64,000 bases of DNA, taken from assembly GCA_947034885.2 (NCBI GenBank), contig OX344749.2:8757501-8821500 (forward strand). Reading direction: 5' to 3'. The DNA is from Thuidium tamariscinum (lineage: Eukaryota; Streptophyta; Bryopsida; Hypnales; Thuidiaceae). Positions 1-11,972 of the stretch are shown in pieces. The notes below the pieces were generated by a model, which saw only the letters and a program-made list of their open reading frames with translations, was not told the DNA's origin and ran no database searches. The position numbers were made by a program, and so were the translations under genes. Each line of letters begins with the position of its first letter. Position 1 is the stretch's first letter.

Positions 1-1020
1 CATTCAACAATCTACCACCAAAAGTACTTTTGATGGTAAAATGAAGAAAATGCTTCATTGACATTTGTGGTAATGAAGGGTGAAGATGTCATTTTTACTT
101 TAGAATCCATTTCCCATCAAAAATCCTTTAAGGATATGGAATAAATTGAACATGAGAGCTTGACTATTCATTGTCAAAATGCAAGAATTATACATGAAGT
201 AGAATTTCAGGTCTCTTTTAGGCATAGTAGAATTTTTTTTCCAAATACAATGAATTGTAAAAATTGTGAAATAAAGCTACATTTCATCTATGAAAATTTG
301 TTTGACATTTCAAGTGTCCAATCAAAAGTTATGGACAAATTTCATAGATGGATTGGAAGGGACATTTTCCTTGACATTTTCCAACATCTTCTATGAAATT
401 TATCCATAAATTTTAATTGGAGGCTTGAAATATCAAAAAAAAATTGGAGATGAAATCTAGCTATATTTCCCAACTTTTCGTAGTTACTATTTTTGAAAAA
501 ATAATTCAAGTTCTATACCTAAGTGAAGCCTGAAACTCTATTTAAAAACATAATTCTTGCCTTTGACTATGAGTGGTTGAGCTCATACTAATCCTATGTT
601 ACATATTTCACATGGATTGTTTCACCACCTATCACCTCAAATATATATAGAGCTCATCTTTTTACTATGAGCACAATCTAATAATGGCTATTGCAATAAA
701 ATGAGGTAGATGATGAATCAATTCATCCCTCATGTCATTAATTGGATGTGCTTGTAATGTTGGTAGTGTTACATAGTTTTCCATTTCTCCTTCTATTATC
801 AAAGACCATTAGTTCTCAAGAATCTACATAATTGGAAGATGAATTATGTAACAACCACCTACAATGTCAAAGTGCTTTGAATAGATGTCAACTTTTTCCC
901 AAACTACTACATTCTTACCAACTTTTCAACCATGTAGGCTTTGTAGCTACAAAAGCGCAGCAATGTGAACACATACCAAGAATTTCACATACCATTGCAA
1001 CTAAAGGCCAATTCCCACTT
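1..1020. other. AT-rich gene-free DNA with an imperfect hairpin
   Basis: No gene is supported here; the short open frames have no recognisable protein content. One structure stands out: about 258-357 and 380-480 are imperfect inverted copies of each other. The left arm around 276 (gctacatttcatctatga) pairs with the sequence ending near 461, with many mismatches. This looks like an old MITE or foldback remnant. No target-site duplication was found. Confidence 0.5.
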
Positions 1021-1023
1021 ATC

Positions 1024-1235
1024 AGTAAGGGAAGAGGTCCATAAACCGACCATCTAAGGGCTGGAACAGAATTTTGGGCAAGTCAAACATTTTGAAATAT
1101 TTTCCAGTGAATTTTCCTTGAAAGACAGCTTGAATAGGCATCGAACCCAAGTCCTTTCATATTTTTGGAGCTCTGTAGAATTAGTTATGAATTTCTGAAG
1201 TCAATATGGCATAGGGCTCCAAAACTGCCCACCTC
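1024..1235 (-). mobile_element. Truncated TA-type MITE (17.5/18.3 kb family)
   Basis: This stretch is the reverse complement of one half of the elements at 3118-3448, 17518-17835 and 18271-18596. Shared landmarks are the motif 'ccatctaagggctg' near the end and the later 'gaattagttatgaattt'. The end reads taagggaagaggtcc, a decayed form of the family end TAAGGTAGGAGGTCC. The other end is missing, so it is a truncated copy. Confidence 0.5.
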
Positions 1236-1239
1236 CTCA

Positions 1240-2192
1240 AATGTTCACAAGTTGTACATTACTGTAAAGATCAAAAAGCATCATGTACCAGAAATATACA
1301 TTCCAGAAGGTGAGCGGTTTTTGAGCCTGAGCGGTTTTTGAGCCTCCTCCCTTAAGTAAGAACAAGAGCAAGAAGGCAAGAGTGCAAAGGGAATAAACTA
1401 TTTTGGTGTTCACACTGAGGAGAAGTATGGAGATTGGCAACATTAGCTTTGGTGGAACAAACACGGCGTTGTGTTCCCATTATCAACTCTATGAGTGTTA
1501 GTGTTATGGCTGGGCACAATGAGCACTTGTGAGTGCAAAAACAAACGCTCTAGAGGTGGGGTGGTGGCTTGTTGTTTGGACCCCAACAATTTGCAATTGT
1601 GCACAAACATGAATTCAAATTGGATCTGCAGCAGAGGACACATTACATTCTGTAGCAGCCTGTCACACTGCCTCCCAGTGGATGAAATGGTGTGGAATAT
1701 CCTACACCATTCCATCCAGCACCAATGGTATTCCACATCATTCAGTAACTAAAGTTGCAACTCCAAGAAATGTCAGATGAAATTAGGTGATGGGGACTTC
1801 ACCAAGGGGAAGACAGTCCTTCCATGGGCTACTGAATGTTATGCAGAACTAGTAACATCTTGCCAGATTACCAATTTACCGTATAACTAAGAGTGCCTCC
1901 ATTTGTACTAAATCTACGTTTTCCAAAGATTACAACACTTCCTGTACTTTTACTTAAGCACGAATCTCCAGATGGTGGACCTGGTGTCCGAAGTCATGAA
2001 GCCAATGTTACAGGTGTGCCACATTTGACGCCACTTAGGCTCCGAGTTTCCCACTGCATGTTGGTGGGAACACCCCTCAGTCTATTTACTTCTGCTGCAA
2101 AGCCCTCTAAGCACCCCTCTAATAACAAGTGGGAACAGAAACGTGCTAACCCCAGGTGTTTCACATACCTTTAGAGCCACATTCTAGATTTG
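1240..2192. other. Gene-free stretch
   Basis: No gene or repeat family is recognised. A 17-bp unit (tgagcggtttttgagcc) is present twice head to tail at 1311-1344. Open frames on both strands between about 1440 and 1750 overlap each other and resemble nothing I know. Confidence 0.4.
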
Positions 2193-2612
2193 TAAGGTAG
2201 ATGTACCCATAATCAATAAAATAAGCACATTTACATGTAATCTAGGGTAGTGCAAGGCAAAGAAAATATTTTCAGAGATGCATTGACAAAAATAGTGGGG
2301 ATTACAAAAAAATTGGTGATTTCATCTCTTGAATTGAAAGTATTTTTAATTTTGAAAGGCAAAAGTTGGCCTTGATCTACAATCAACATCTCGAGTGATC
2401 CAATTTCCATCATTCAAGAATACTTATCCACTAATTACTTCCTACATTTGTGTTCACTTCTGTGTCATTCACTTGTTGGTCCAAGCCTTGAAAAAGTACA
2501 AAGACACACATTCCAAGGAGAAAACGGAAATCCATTCCAATCTTGCTTGGAATAGGGTACCCTATTTATTGTTGATGGAGTGTGTGTTAGAGTAATGGGT
2601 ACATCTACCTTA
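2193..2612. mobile_element. TA-flanked MITE, about 420 bp
   Basis: The left end TAAGGTAGATGTACCCA is the inverted complement of the right end TGGGTACATCTACCTTA, with TA at both outer edges. This fits a TA target duplication as made by Tc1/mariner-type transposases. There is no coding capacity. The interior (about 2217-2420) resembles 18930-19110 and, more weakly, about 4590-4740 and 26500-26660, so this is a repeat family of the genome. Confidence 0.75.
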
Positions 2613-2686
2613 GTCCCCATTCCCCAATTCCTCCAAAAGAATCCCACCAGTTGTTTGGACGTTGGCTTGGAGTCTTGGACATAAGG

Positions 2687-2963
2687 TAAGGTAGGTACAC
2701 CCCAAAGCGCCATGTTCCTAAAAGCGCCATTTACAGTGCACATACATTTCCGAAATCAGTCATGTTCACAGGCTGTAGATGGCGCTTTCAGAAACAGACT
2801 TTGACTGTTAATAACTTTTGCATACGATATCCAAATCCTGTGTTCTTTGGTGCGTTGGAACATGCTTTCACTTGCCAACAAGACTACATAAAAATTTGAA
2901 CTAATTAATAGCAGGAACTAGGCTCAGTATGAAAAACTGGCGCTTTTGGGTGTACCTACCTTA
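2687..2963. mobile_element. TA-flanked MITE, about 277 bp
   Basis: Ends are TAAGGTAGGTACACCCC (left) and GGGTGTACCTACCTTA (right), extending inward to a shared 'aaagcgcca'/'tggcgcttt'. The interior matches, in reverse, the element at 24682-24959: both carry the 'cttgccaa' motif and the 'cttttgcatac' stretch. Non-coding. Confidence 0.75.
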
Positions 2964-3117
2964 ACTTGACTATTGTCGATGTCTCCAGAATCCTGGCATT
3001 GGTACCAGAGCATTCAGTCCAGCTGTTGTATTGAGACCACGAGACTGATGAGAGTTCAGAAATCGGGACACCCAATTTCAAAAGCAGAAGCTGAATACTT
3101 ACAGGATCAATGTAAGT

Positions 3118-3448
3118 TAAGGTAAGAGGTCCTAAAATGGAGCCAGCATTAAAATGGTGCCCTATTTTAAATGTACAACGTTTGTACATGTTGCTTTTTC
3201 ATAGCCTTCAGCAATGTATTGACAGTGTACACTTTAGCTAGGGCACCATTTTAGAGCCCTATGCTCTTTCAACTTCAAAATTTGGTAACTAATTCAAAAA
3301 AGCTCCAAAATATATGAAATGACTTGGGTTAGATGTCAACTTCACTTGTCTTTCTAGGAAAATATACTGAAAATTATTTCAAGATGTTTCACCTCCCCCA
3401 AATTCAGTTTCAGCCCTTAGATGGTCCATTATAGGACCTTCTACCTTA
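3118..3448. mobile_element. TA-flanked MITE, about 330 bp
   Basis: Ends are TAAGGTAAGAGGTCCTA and TAGGACCTTCTACCTTA with TA at both edges. The right half closely matches the elements at 17518-17835 and 18271-18596: 'aaaaatatgaaatgact', 'cttgtctttc', 'tttcacct', 'ttagatggtc'. The three copies define one family, 318-331 bp long. Confidence 0.8.
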
Positions 3449-3960
3449 GTGGACCAGCCCCTTTCTGTTTGCAACGCAATTCCACCAACTAGATCAGGCA
3501 GCTCATTTCCGTCACTCTAGTTATGGACCCATTTCCACCTAAAATCCTCCCTAATGTCCTTCATTCAATGACAAAATCAGGATTTTTATGACAAAATTAA
3601 GGTTTTCTATGACAAAATTAGGGATTTTATGACAAGTTGGGATAACGTGTCACTCCTTAAATAGAGAATACCTAGTTGTTGATTAGATGGTCATAGGACG
3701 TTTATGAGTTGTTTATAACCCTAGTCTAGAAGCCTTTTTGTAATTTTACGCCAACCTCTTTGAAAATTCACATAAATTACAATTTTGATTAGAAAATTAT
3801 AACTCCACTTGGATTGCACACACTTCTGAAAAATATGTGCCCTTTTTGGAATTGGTCCTGACATAACCAGATTGCAAATTAGATTAGTAATAGGCATGTC
3901 TACCTTAAGCTTACTTCTTCATGCTATCCTCTATTGTATTGAGTTAAGCACACCAATTTC
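3449..3960. repeat. Repeat copy 1 with a 20-bp minisatellite and an empty TTAA site
   Basis: From about 3560 to 3930 this stretch is homologous to DNA on both sides of the TTAA element at 5036-6584 (left flank about 4980-5036, right flank 6585-6840). It holds three units of about 20 bp beginning ATGACAAAAT (3568-3628), expanded relative to the other copy. At 3657-3660 it has a single TTAA where the other copy carries a 1.5-kb insertion. Confidence 0.65.
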
Positions 3961-5035
3961 ACAATTCTTTTTTTATACTCGTTGAAAAGAAGTAACCATC
4001 AAATTTAGAGTGAAAAATGGAGAAAAAAACAAAGAAAAATGACTCAACCCATGTCCCAAGCAAATTGGGTCAAAATGTTAATGAAAAAAGGAACAAACTT
4101 TCCCTTGAGAAGATGAAGAGTTCAGTTAATTAGAGTAGCCAATCCATTTCCAACCACTACCACTTAAGCAATTATCTGTATCTCAAGCCTGCATTTCTTG
4201 ATTGCAAAAATTTTCATGTGTACATAAATAAAGTTTGGAAAGATTCTATAACTTTTTAGAATTGTTTTTTATAAAACATAATTACCATGAATTTTGTAGC
4301 TAAAGATTTTGCTCAATTTGTACTAGTCATATAGGTCTTCCTATTTTCAACCATGGGTTTGTTGCAATATTAAGAGACTTGAGGCTACAATTGCATTAGA
4401 AACTACGCCATAATTGACTACTATTTGTCTCTACTTGCACAAAAAGAAAACACCCTATACCAACCAAAGTAGGAGAAGAGGGGGGGGGGGGATGATCAAA
4501 TATAGGTTGGCCATAGTTAATTACTTAAGTAATTCTATGCATGTCCTAAAGCAGTATTAGGCAATGTAAATTTTTATACCATGTAGAAATATTGACATCA
4601 CGGGGATTGCAAATTTTCCTTAATTTTATTCCCTAAATTGAAATTACTAATAATTTTGGGAGCTAAAAAGTGCTCTAAATCTATTGACAATACTCAAACT
4701 CTTCAAATTTTAATCATTCAAGAATTACTTTTCCACTTGCTACTTGTTACTTTCTTACTTGCGACTTTGGGATATGAATCATGACCTTAGTTCTAGCATT
4801 GAAAAGGTAAGAAAATCACAATCCTAGCTTTCAATTAGAAGTTCATTTGAACCTTGGTTGGAAGTAACTGCCTATAGTTTGGATATGCTTCTCCTAGTCA
4901 TGAATGGATGGTTCTACCATAACACCAAGTAGAGCTAAACTCCTAGCATCCAACTTTGCATGAGACTTGTCCAACTTCTACATTCATTGGTAGAATCAAG
5001 TTTTGTATAACAAGATGGGGTAATGTGCCACTACA

Positions 5036-6584
5036 TTAACCCCTAAGAGCCTAAGGCCATTTTTATATCAAAAAACTCTCAAAATTGCCATTTTTGTTGC
5101 ATTCATCCAAGAAATATATATTCAAAATCTAATCATAGGATCTTGTACTTAATTTGATTGAAATCATGTACTAAAAATTTCATGACATTTGACTATATAG
5201 ATTGAAAGATATGAGCATTATATGTTAGAAAAACAAGTTTTTTTGAACAATGGTTTGCAATTTCAGATGACTTTGACTACCATTTGGGAAAAAAATTGCA
5301 CTATAGAATTTGAATTCATAATTTCTTGTCTTAAAGAATTGAGTCTAAGAAAACAATTTCACAAAAAACAAACTTGATTACCATTCTCTAAAAAAAATTT
5401 AGATAGAAGTAGGTTCAAGATTGAAAGAAAAACTAAATGGTTAACCCCTAAATTCCTAATGCACTAAAATCTCGTCTTTGCAAAACTTTGAAGTTAAATA
5501 AAATCTAACCAACTTTCTATTTTTAGTAGTTTCTATTTTAGAATTTTTAATGAAGCCTAGTTCTACTGTCAAAAATTCAATTTGGAAAATGAATAATAGT
5601 GTTTTTTCTATTCAAGATTTTGTGCAAGGGTACACATTGCAATCTTGACTTTCCGTAGTATTGAGAGCTCTTGAAAATGAGTCCACTCAAATACACTTGA
5701 TTTTTGAGAAAAAATCAAATTCAAAATTCATTTACAAAAATTGTAAAGTAGATTTTGAGAAGCCATAAATTTATTGGAATTATGCATGTTAGGCCCTTTA
5801 ACCTCATATTATTTTGGTCACCAACTTTTTAGATTTGACTTGCAAAAAGAGAATAGAAAGACTTCACATCACTTTTGTAGTTTTAACACCATCATGATCA
5901 AATATTATAATCTTTCACTCCATAAGTAATATTGTTGTGTTTTCTTTTCCAATGCAATTTCTAACATGTCTAGTTTGAATTTGTGTGGTTACAATTTTTC
6001 TTAAATTGATACAATTTATCAAAATGTTGGCATTTTGTTCAATTTAGAGCAAATTCCAAAAAGCTCAAAACAGACCTTGGGCATGTAGGGGTTAATGTTT
6101 TTGAGATGCGATTGAAACACAATAATCCCAATAATAAGATTGCTCTAGTAAGTAAACATAATCTTGTTCAACAATTCTTTTTTTAAATTGTGAAAATTGT
6201 ATTTAGAAATTAATTCTTTTAGTTATTTTTTCAAAAAGACATTTAGATTGTCCAAAAAACAAGATTTTCCATAACTTTCACATTTACTAGTTCAAATAGA
6301 ATGAATCAAAGCTTCACATGTAGACAAAAATATATTATTAGAGGAGAAAAAATTAATTTAATTTTGGCTTTTTGAAGAAATTTTTTGTTGTTGGTTGAAT
6401 GAAAACTTGGACTTTTGCAATATAATTTCTTGTTGCCAGACACCAATTGAAATAAAACTTATATTCCTACAAAGCTAATCAATTTTTCTATCTTATGAAA
6501 AAGTTTCAAAAAGTTTCATTAAAAATTTAAGCCATTGGAACCTGTCCGAAATCCATTTTGTCTTCTAAAGCCTTTAGGGGTTAA
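5036..6584. mobile_element. TTAA-flanked element E1 (piggyBac-like), 1.5 kb
   Basis: The element starts TTAA-CCCCTAAGAGCC and ends GCCTTTAGGGG-TTAA. A TTAA target duplication plus CCC...GGG ends is the hallmark of piggyBac transposases. No transposase frame is visible, so it is non-autonomous or decayed. It contains a second TTAA element at 5441-6095. The flanks match the unoccupied sequence at 3631-3700, which supports the boundaries. Confidence 0.65.
5441..6095. mobile_element. TTAA-flanked element E2, nested in E1
   Basis: Begins TTAA-CCCCTAAATTCC and ends GGCATGTAGGGG-TTAA, 655 bp. Its interior is similar, in the opposite orientation, to the element at 20133-20774: both carry matching stretches on Ca. 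'tgttggcattttg', 'aatttgtgtggttac' and 'ctttcactccataag'. That gives two family members of almost the same length. No coding capacity. Confidence 0.7.
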
Positions 6585-6850
6585 TAGAAAATGTCTAGTA
6601 CTTGATAAGGATTTAGGACTATTTATGTTTAGTCTAGGAGCAATTTTATAATTTTAGGGTTGAACTTTTCAAAACTTCATAGAAATTACAATTTTGATTG
6701 GAAAATTATAACCCCACTTGGATTTATGAAACAAGCACACACCTTTGAAAAATTTGTGCCGTTTTAGAAATCAACCTTAAGATAGTGAGATTGCAAATCA
6801 GGGTGGTAATAGACTTGTCTACCTTATTAGCTTCTTGAAAAAAGGAACAA
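6585..6850. repeat. Right half of repeat copy 2 interrupted by E1
   Basis: Homologous to about 3660-3930: both contain 'aaattacaattttgatt', 'aaaattataac' and end 'gtctacctta'. Together with about 4980-5036 it forms the copy split by the TTAA element E1. Confidence 0.6.
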
Positions 6851-9800
6851 ATTAATCAATTGATTGCATGTCTTTTTAAGTTTTTTTCCTTATACTTTTT
6901 GAAGAGGATATCACTTTCACATTGCACTTGGACATCAATAGGTTTGAAAATGCCTTTTAGCAACAAAATTAGGAAGCATAGACTTTAAATCTAGCAAACT
7001 TTGGAAAGAAGCATAAAGAAGACTATTGAATTCTTTTGGATATGCATTTGGAAAGAGAATGGTGGAGAATTGTCTTTTGAGTGGATAGTCAAACAACTTT
7101 TTATTTAATCCGTCCCCATTGGGTTTGGTTAATCTCTCACATTGAGCCTAATTAATACCTCCAATCTTGTATTTTGTAAAAGCCATTAGGCTAGCAATTG
7201 GCATGAGTTAATGTCATTTCCATATTCCATATTCATTTTTGTATGTATTTCATTTGTATTTACTTTCCCATATCCATATCTATATTTGTTTTCTGTATTC
7301 ACATAATTATATATAGAGAGAGATAGATATTGTATCCATCTTTTGTATCCGTACCTATGTTGTTGGTTGAGATGCAATCTTGGCCTTAACTTTGGGATAA
7401 TTATTTATTTTTCAAATTGGATCAATGGCATTGGAGAGGGTGAAGTTTTTTTTGAAGAGATGAACGGCTTTGGATTTTTTAAATAGGGGGGAATTTGCAA
7501 CTTCTGCTTTAGTTGCTTCTTTTCAAGGGATAGCAAAGTGAATGAGAATCAATCCAACTTTCCCTCATGTAAGTTAACCCCAAAGGATGTTAGGACTACT
7601 CATACAATGCATCTTTTCAAGTACAAAGGCCATTTGCATGTAGTAAATAATTGTGTTTTCAGCTCAAATTTTCTTAATGAGATTTCCAAGGAATGCACCC
7701 TTGCTACGTGATTTCCACAGAATTTTTTTGCAAAGGGACTGTGTGAGAAAAAAAAACCCTTGTATGCAAGGACTGTGCAAATATGTGGACATTCAATGAG
7801 TACACGTAACTTCCCAGAGCACAAAGCTTGAGAAGAATCCTCTATTTTTGCTCAATTTTGTGTGTGTGTGGGTGGGGGGGCAGTAGAGTGAAGCGTAGAA
7901 TCAAAATTGAAAACATAACCTTGAATATAGCAGAAAATAATTGTTGAGAATCTGTTGAAAAGAGTGAGGGATTTCTTCTCGGTAACTTAGAGCCTTTCTC
8001 GCGTCTACATCTTCTACAGTACGTGACTTTGTACCTGCACACTCTGCAGACTCTGAAGGACGTCTGGCTTCTACGAACAGAGCTACACATGGACGTGCAG
8101 GAGCCGGTTGGCAAGGAGTAAGATAACCTACTTGTATATGAGTTGTCACTGACGTGGGATAGTGACTCCTGAGCGAGTTGGGCAATAAGGCTGAGAAATG
8201 AATTAATGATGTAGTAAGGTAGTTACAACTAGAAATTCCTGATTGAGAATAATAGTCAAAATGCCTGTCTGAGCGAAGAAATTCGATATCACCAGAATTC
8301 AAAATAGACTAATCGAAGAAATCTAGGATTCGCTAATTGAAATAACTGAACTGGCTAAACTTGGATTATCGAAGAGTCTAGAACTGACTGAAAGAAACCA
8401 AACTGGCTAAACTTTGATGATCGAACAGTCTAGAACTGACTGAAAGAAACCAAACTGGCTAACTGATCTAGCTATGACCTTACGTTCCAACAGATTTTTA
8501 TAGTGAAATCGTCTCCGTCTAAAACCAAATAGTTCTAGTTGTAAATGGGTTCTGAATCTCACCATTTGATTGGCAGCGACGAAATGCATGTACGTTCACG
8601 AATATGGCCATACACTTGCACCCAAGAAGGTGGGAAGTCTCTGTAGGGTGTGATATATGAATCTCTACAGCAACTCAATCTTTTTAGCAATGTTCTTCAC
8701 TTTGCCTACTGATATGAAATGAACCTCATTTCAATCAGTATACTTCCAATGCTACAATCAATAAATCTTGACCCACAAAGGACCGCATAAAAAGTGATTT
8801 CCATTGTTTTCAAATGAGCTTATTCACTTGATTTACGATGGTATTGGATTTGGAGCAGGACTCAGGCAAGGAAGCTCAACAACCAAAAGGCTGGTAAAAG
8901 CAAGTTCATCACCATTCCTGTGCCAGTGGTTCAGAACCATTTTCCTCGTGATGATGAGCTTTCAGTTTGTGACGCTGCTCTTGTTCTTCGTCAACCAAGA
9001 ACTCTTGTTTCCACATACATATCGTAGCCTCTGTAACCTCTGCTCGTCCTGCAAAATCAGGGCTTATGATACGATACACCCAAAACTCTTTTACGTCACA
9101 CTTTTGGTAACCCACAATGCAATGTGATACCAGAGAGTGATAATAAGAGCGACAACAAAAATCTGAGTGCATTGGCACAAGAAGCTTGATTCGCAAAACC
9201 ACAAGGACTCACTGCAGCTTCAATCGTCTTTTCCTCACCACGGAACAGACTCCACAGTGTTGTTGTGAGATTTGCAGAAAGGGCACCTGCAGTTTAGGCG
9301 GTGCAAATGATCGTAATGCAGACTGAGGATATAAAAGCAGTAAAAACTCTTCCAAAACACTTAGTTGGACTTCAATTACCAAGTTGGAACGGGGTTTTCG
9401 AAAGGAAAATGAGCACGTCTTCTGTCCCCGGATGTACATCCAACTACTATAGACCGGCTCAGCATGTTGCGAGAATGACTATCAGAATGGGCTATACGAA
9501 ATGTCGAATGTTATGGCTGGAGTGAGATTAAATTAATAATACTACTAAGGTAAAAGCACCCAAATTGAACATTAGTTGTTCATGGACATTTAGAAAAGAA
9601 CCTAAATCCAAGTGCAAGTAGTGGAATCAAAGAAGACATTGGGGGTCTTAAAGTAGACAAGTGTGGTTTCAAGAAGTTGTCACTCTTCCATGAAATGGCC
9701 AATCACTTGCATGGAATTCAAAGTTAATGTGTGTCACCTTTGGATGTTTCCATGCCCACTTTGGTGTTAGTCTAGACAGTCTCCATAGTAGGTGCATCTA

Positions 9801-10857
9801 TACAATTGTTTAAATTTTTTAATATTATATTCATCCAAGGTCAGAAGAATATGAAAACTAATTTTTTTGGTTTCCTAAACCATTTCCTAACAAACATACA
9901 TAATTTTTCTCCATGTGTACCTTCAAGATCAAGAGATCTAAGGTAAGTGTCTATTTAAAGTGTTTCCACTTTAATGTGCCCTACCCCTTGTGTTGTTACC
10001 ATGAACAATCCCAAAATATGTATACTATATTTTACTTGAATGCTATATATGTATGTAATAGGAAATAGCTTCAGTGAAGGAGAAGCGCACTTGTAGAAAC
10101 CATGTTATAAAATTTGGAAAAAATAGTAAAATTTTGAATAAATTTGATGATCCTTACTTTCGTACAACTTAGGACAATTAAAAAATAAAGGTGTATAAGT
10201 AGGGCTAATTTTAATCCACCTTGCTATATTTTATTGCTAAGTGGGGGGGAAATCTTTACCAAATGTGCAAATTTGAAAGTTTTATCAATTTTTGGCTTAA
10301 GTGTTAGACATACTCAAGTTCCAAGGTTCTTATCCTATATCAAATTCCAAGTACAAAACATGTATCCAACGACAATTGGAAGTAAAATTTTCTTCTAGGG
10401 CAATTCAAAATCTCCAAGCATGGATGTTGATTGAAGACAAAGTTATAAGACCAATAAGCTCTTAAATTTTGACATTAAATGACAATCACATTTGCAGAAG
10501 TTGCGAGCATGTCCCATTAAGAAATTGACCCAAATTATATCCAACCTAATTACAAACAACCAAGAGGAATAAGGCACCCTAATCAATCAATCAATCATCT
10601 ACCTACAAACAAGAATATAATACCAAATTTGTACACAACAAGATGAATTGAAAACAAGTGATATAAATTAAAAAACAAACACTAATAAGAGGATTGATCC
10701 CTTCATACTCAAACAACAAATTATCCAAATTGCAATGTTAGTAGTCCCCATCACAACACTAAACAAACAAATCATATTAGAAATTATAATTAGAAAAGTG
10801 AGCAGATCTCTTTCCTTTGGCATTTGACAATTGGATTGATCATGCTTCAGTGGTTGG
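6851..10857. other. Gene-free stretch, 4 kb
   Basis: No gene is supported. About 7.9-9.5 kb is less AT-rich than its surroundings and has several short open frames on both strands (for example 7901-8302 and 8804-9127), none with recognisable domains. A 52-bp unit containing 'tctagaactgactgaaag' is repeated about 2.2 times at 8349-8463. A TG microsatellite runs into a G-tract at about 7859-7880. This may be remnants of an unrecognised gene or a non-coding transcript. Confidence 0.4.
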
Positions 10858-11937
10858 GGGTCATTGCAAGAAACACCGGCCATTTTTGTAGCGCTTTGCA
10901 AAATTTGTTCTTGTCCAATGCTATAACTTTTGATTGATGAATCCAATGCCCAAACCAAAGAAATTATTTCTAGAATTTTTTACTGCAATCATTTTCCTTT
11001 ATTTTTCAGGATTAAAAAAAATCATTTTATATTTAAAAGTTATTTTTGTTAATTTGTCACACTTTCAAGATTAAGATTTTTTTATACAATTTATTGGTTT
11101 AAATTAATGATTTTTGGTTTAAATTTTTGTGGTATATTTTTATAGTAGGTACACATGTCCCTACCAAAGGGCATCCAAAAAAACATTATTTTGTGACCTC
11201 TACATTAGTGCAGATAGGCCTCTCTTGCACACATACTTCAAAACATTAGAAATGATTTTGAACTCATTTTTTTAGTCAAACCTCATCACCATAAAGTCTT
11301 CTCAAATGGCCAATCTGTAGTTTTGTTCAAAATTATTTTCCCTATTTTCTACAAATTAAAACATCAATGTATGTATTTTCTAGGACATCATCTTGGACAT
11401 TGAATTCTAGTAAAGAAAATACATACATTGATGTTTTAATTTGTAGAAAATAGGAAAAATAATTTTGAACAAAACTACAAATTGGCCATTTGAGAAGACT
11501 TTATGGTGATGAGGTTTGACTAAAAAAATGAGTTCAAAATCATTTCTAATGTTTTGAAGTATGTGTGCAAGAGAGGCCTATCTACACTAATGTAGAGGTC
11601 ACAAAATAATGTTTTTTTGGATGCCCTTTGGTAGGGACACGTGTACCTACTATAAAAATATACCACAAAAATTTAAACCAAAAATCATTAATTTAAACCA
11701 ATAAATTGTATAAAAAAATCCTAATCTTGAAAGTGTGACAAATTAACAAAAATAACTTTTAAATATAAAATGATTTTTTTTAATTCTGAAAAATAAAGGA
11801 AAATGATTGCAGTAAAAAATTCTAGAAATAATTTCTTTGGTTTGGGCATTGGATTCATCAATCAAAAGTTATAGCATTGGACAAGAACAAATTTTGCAAA
11901 GCGCTACAAAAATAGCCAGTGTTTCTTGCAATGACCC
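10858..11937. mobile_element. Giant foldback element: two 524-bp inverted arms
   Basis: Arm 1 (10858-11381) and arm 2 (11414-11937) are reverse complements, each exactly 524 bp, separated by a 32-bp loop (11382-11413). I see about eight to ten mismatches and no net length difference, so identity is about 98%. The outer tips read GGGTCATTGCAAGAAAC. The same tip, slightly changed, ends the neighbouring element at 11973-12705, and the arms resemble the left part of that element. There is no coding capacity. A transcript would fold into a very long double-stranded RNA, so it is a plausible siRNA source (inference). Confidence 0.85.
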
Positions 11938-11972
11938 TTGGGCCAATAGTTGCAATGCACACTGATATTGGG

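Noticed and set aside
7901-8302. 133-codon minus-strand frame
   Set aside because: It overlaps other frames and a microsatellite, its composition is unlike the real genes here, and no motif is visible.
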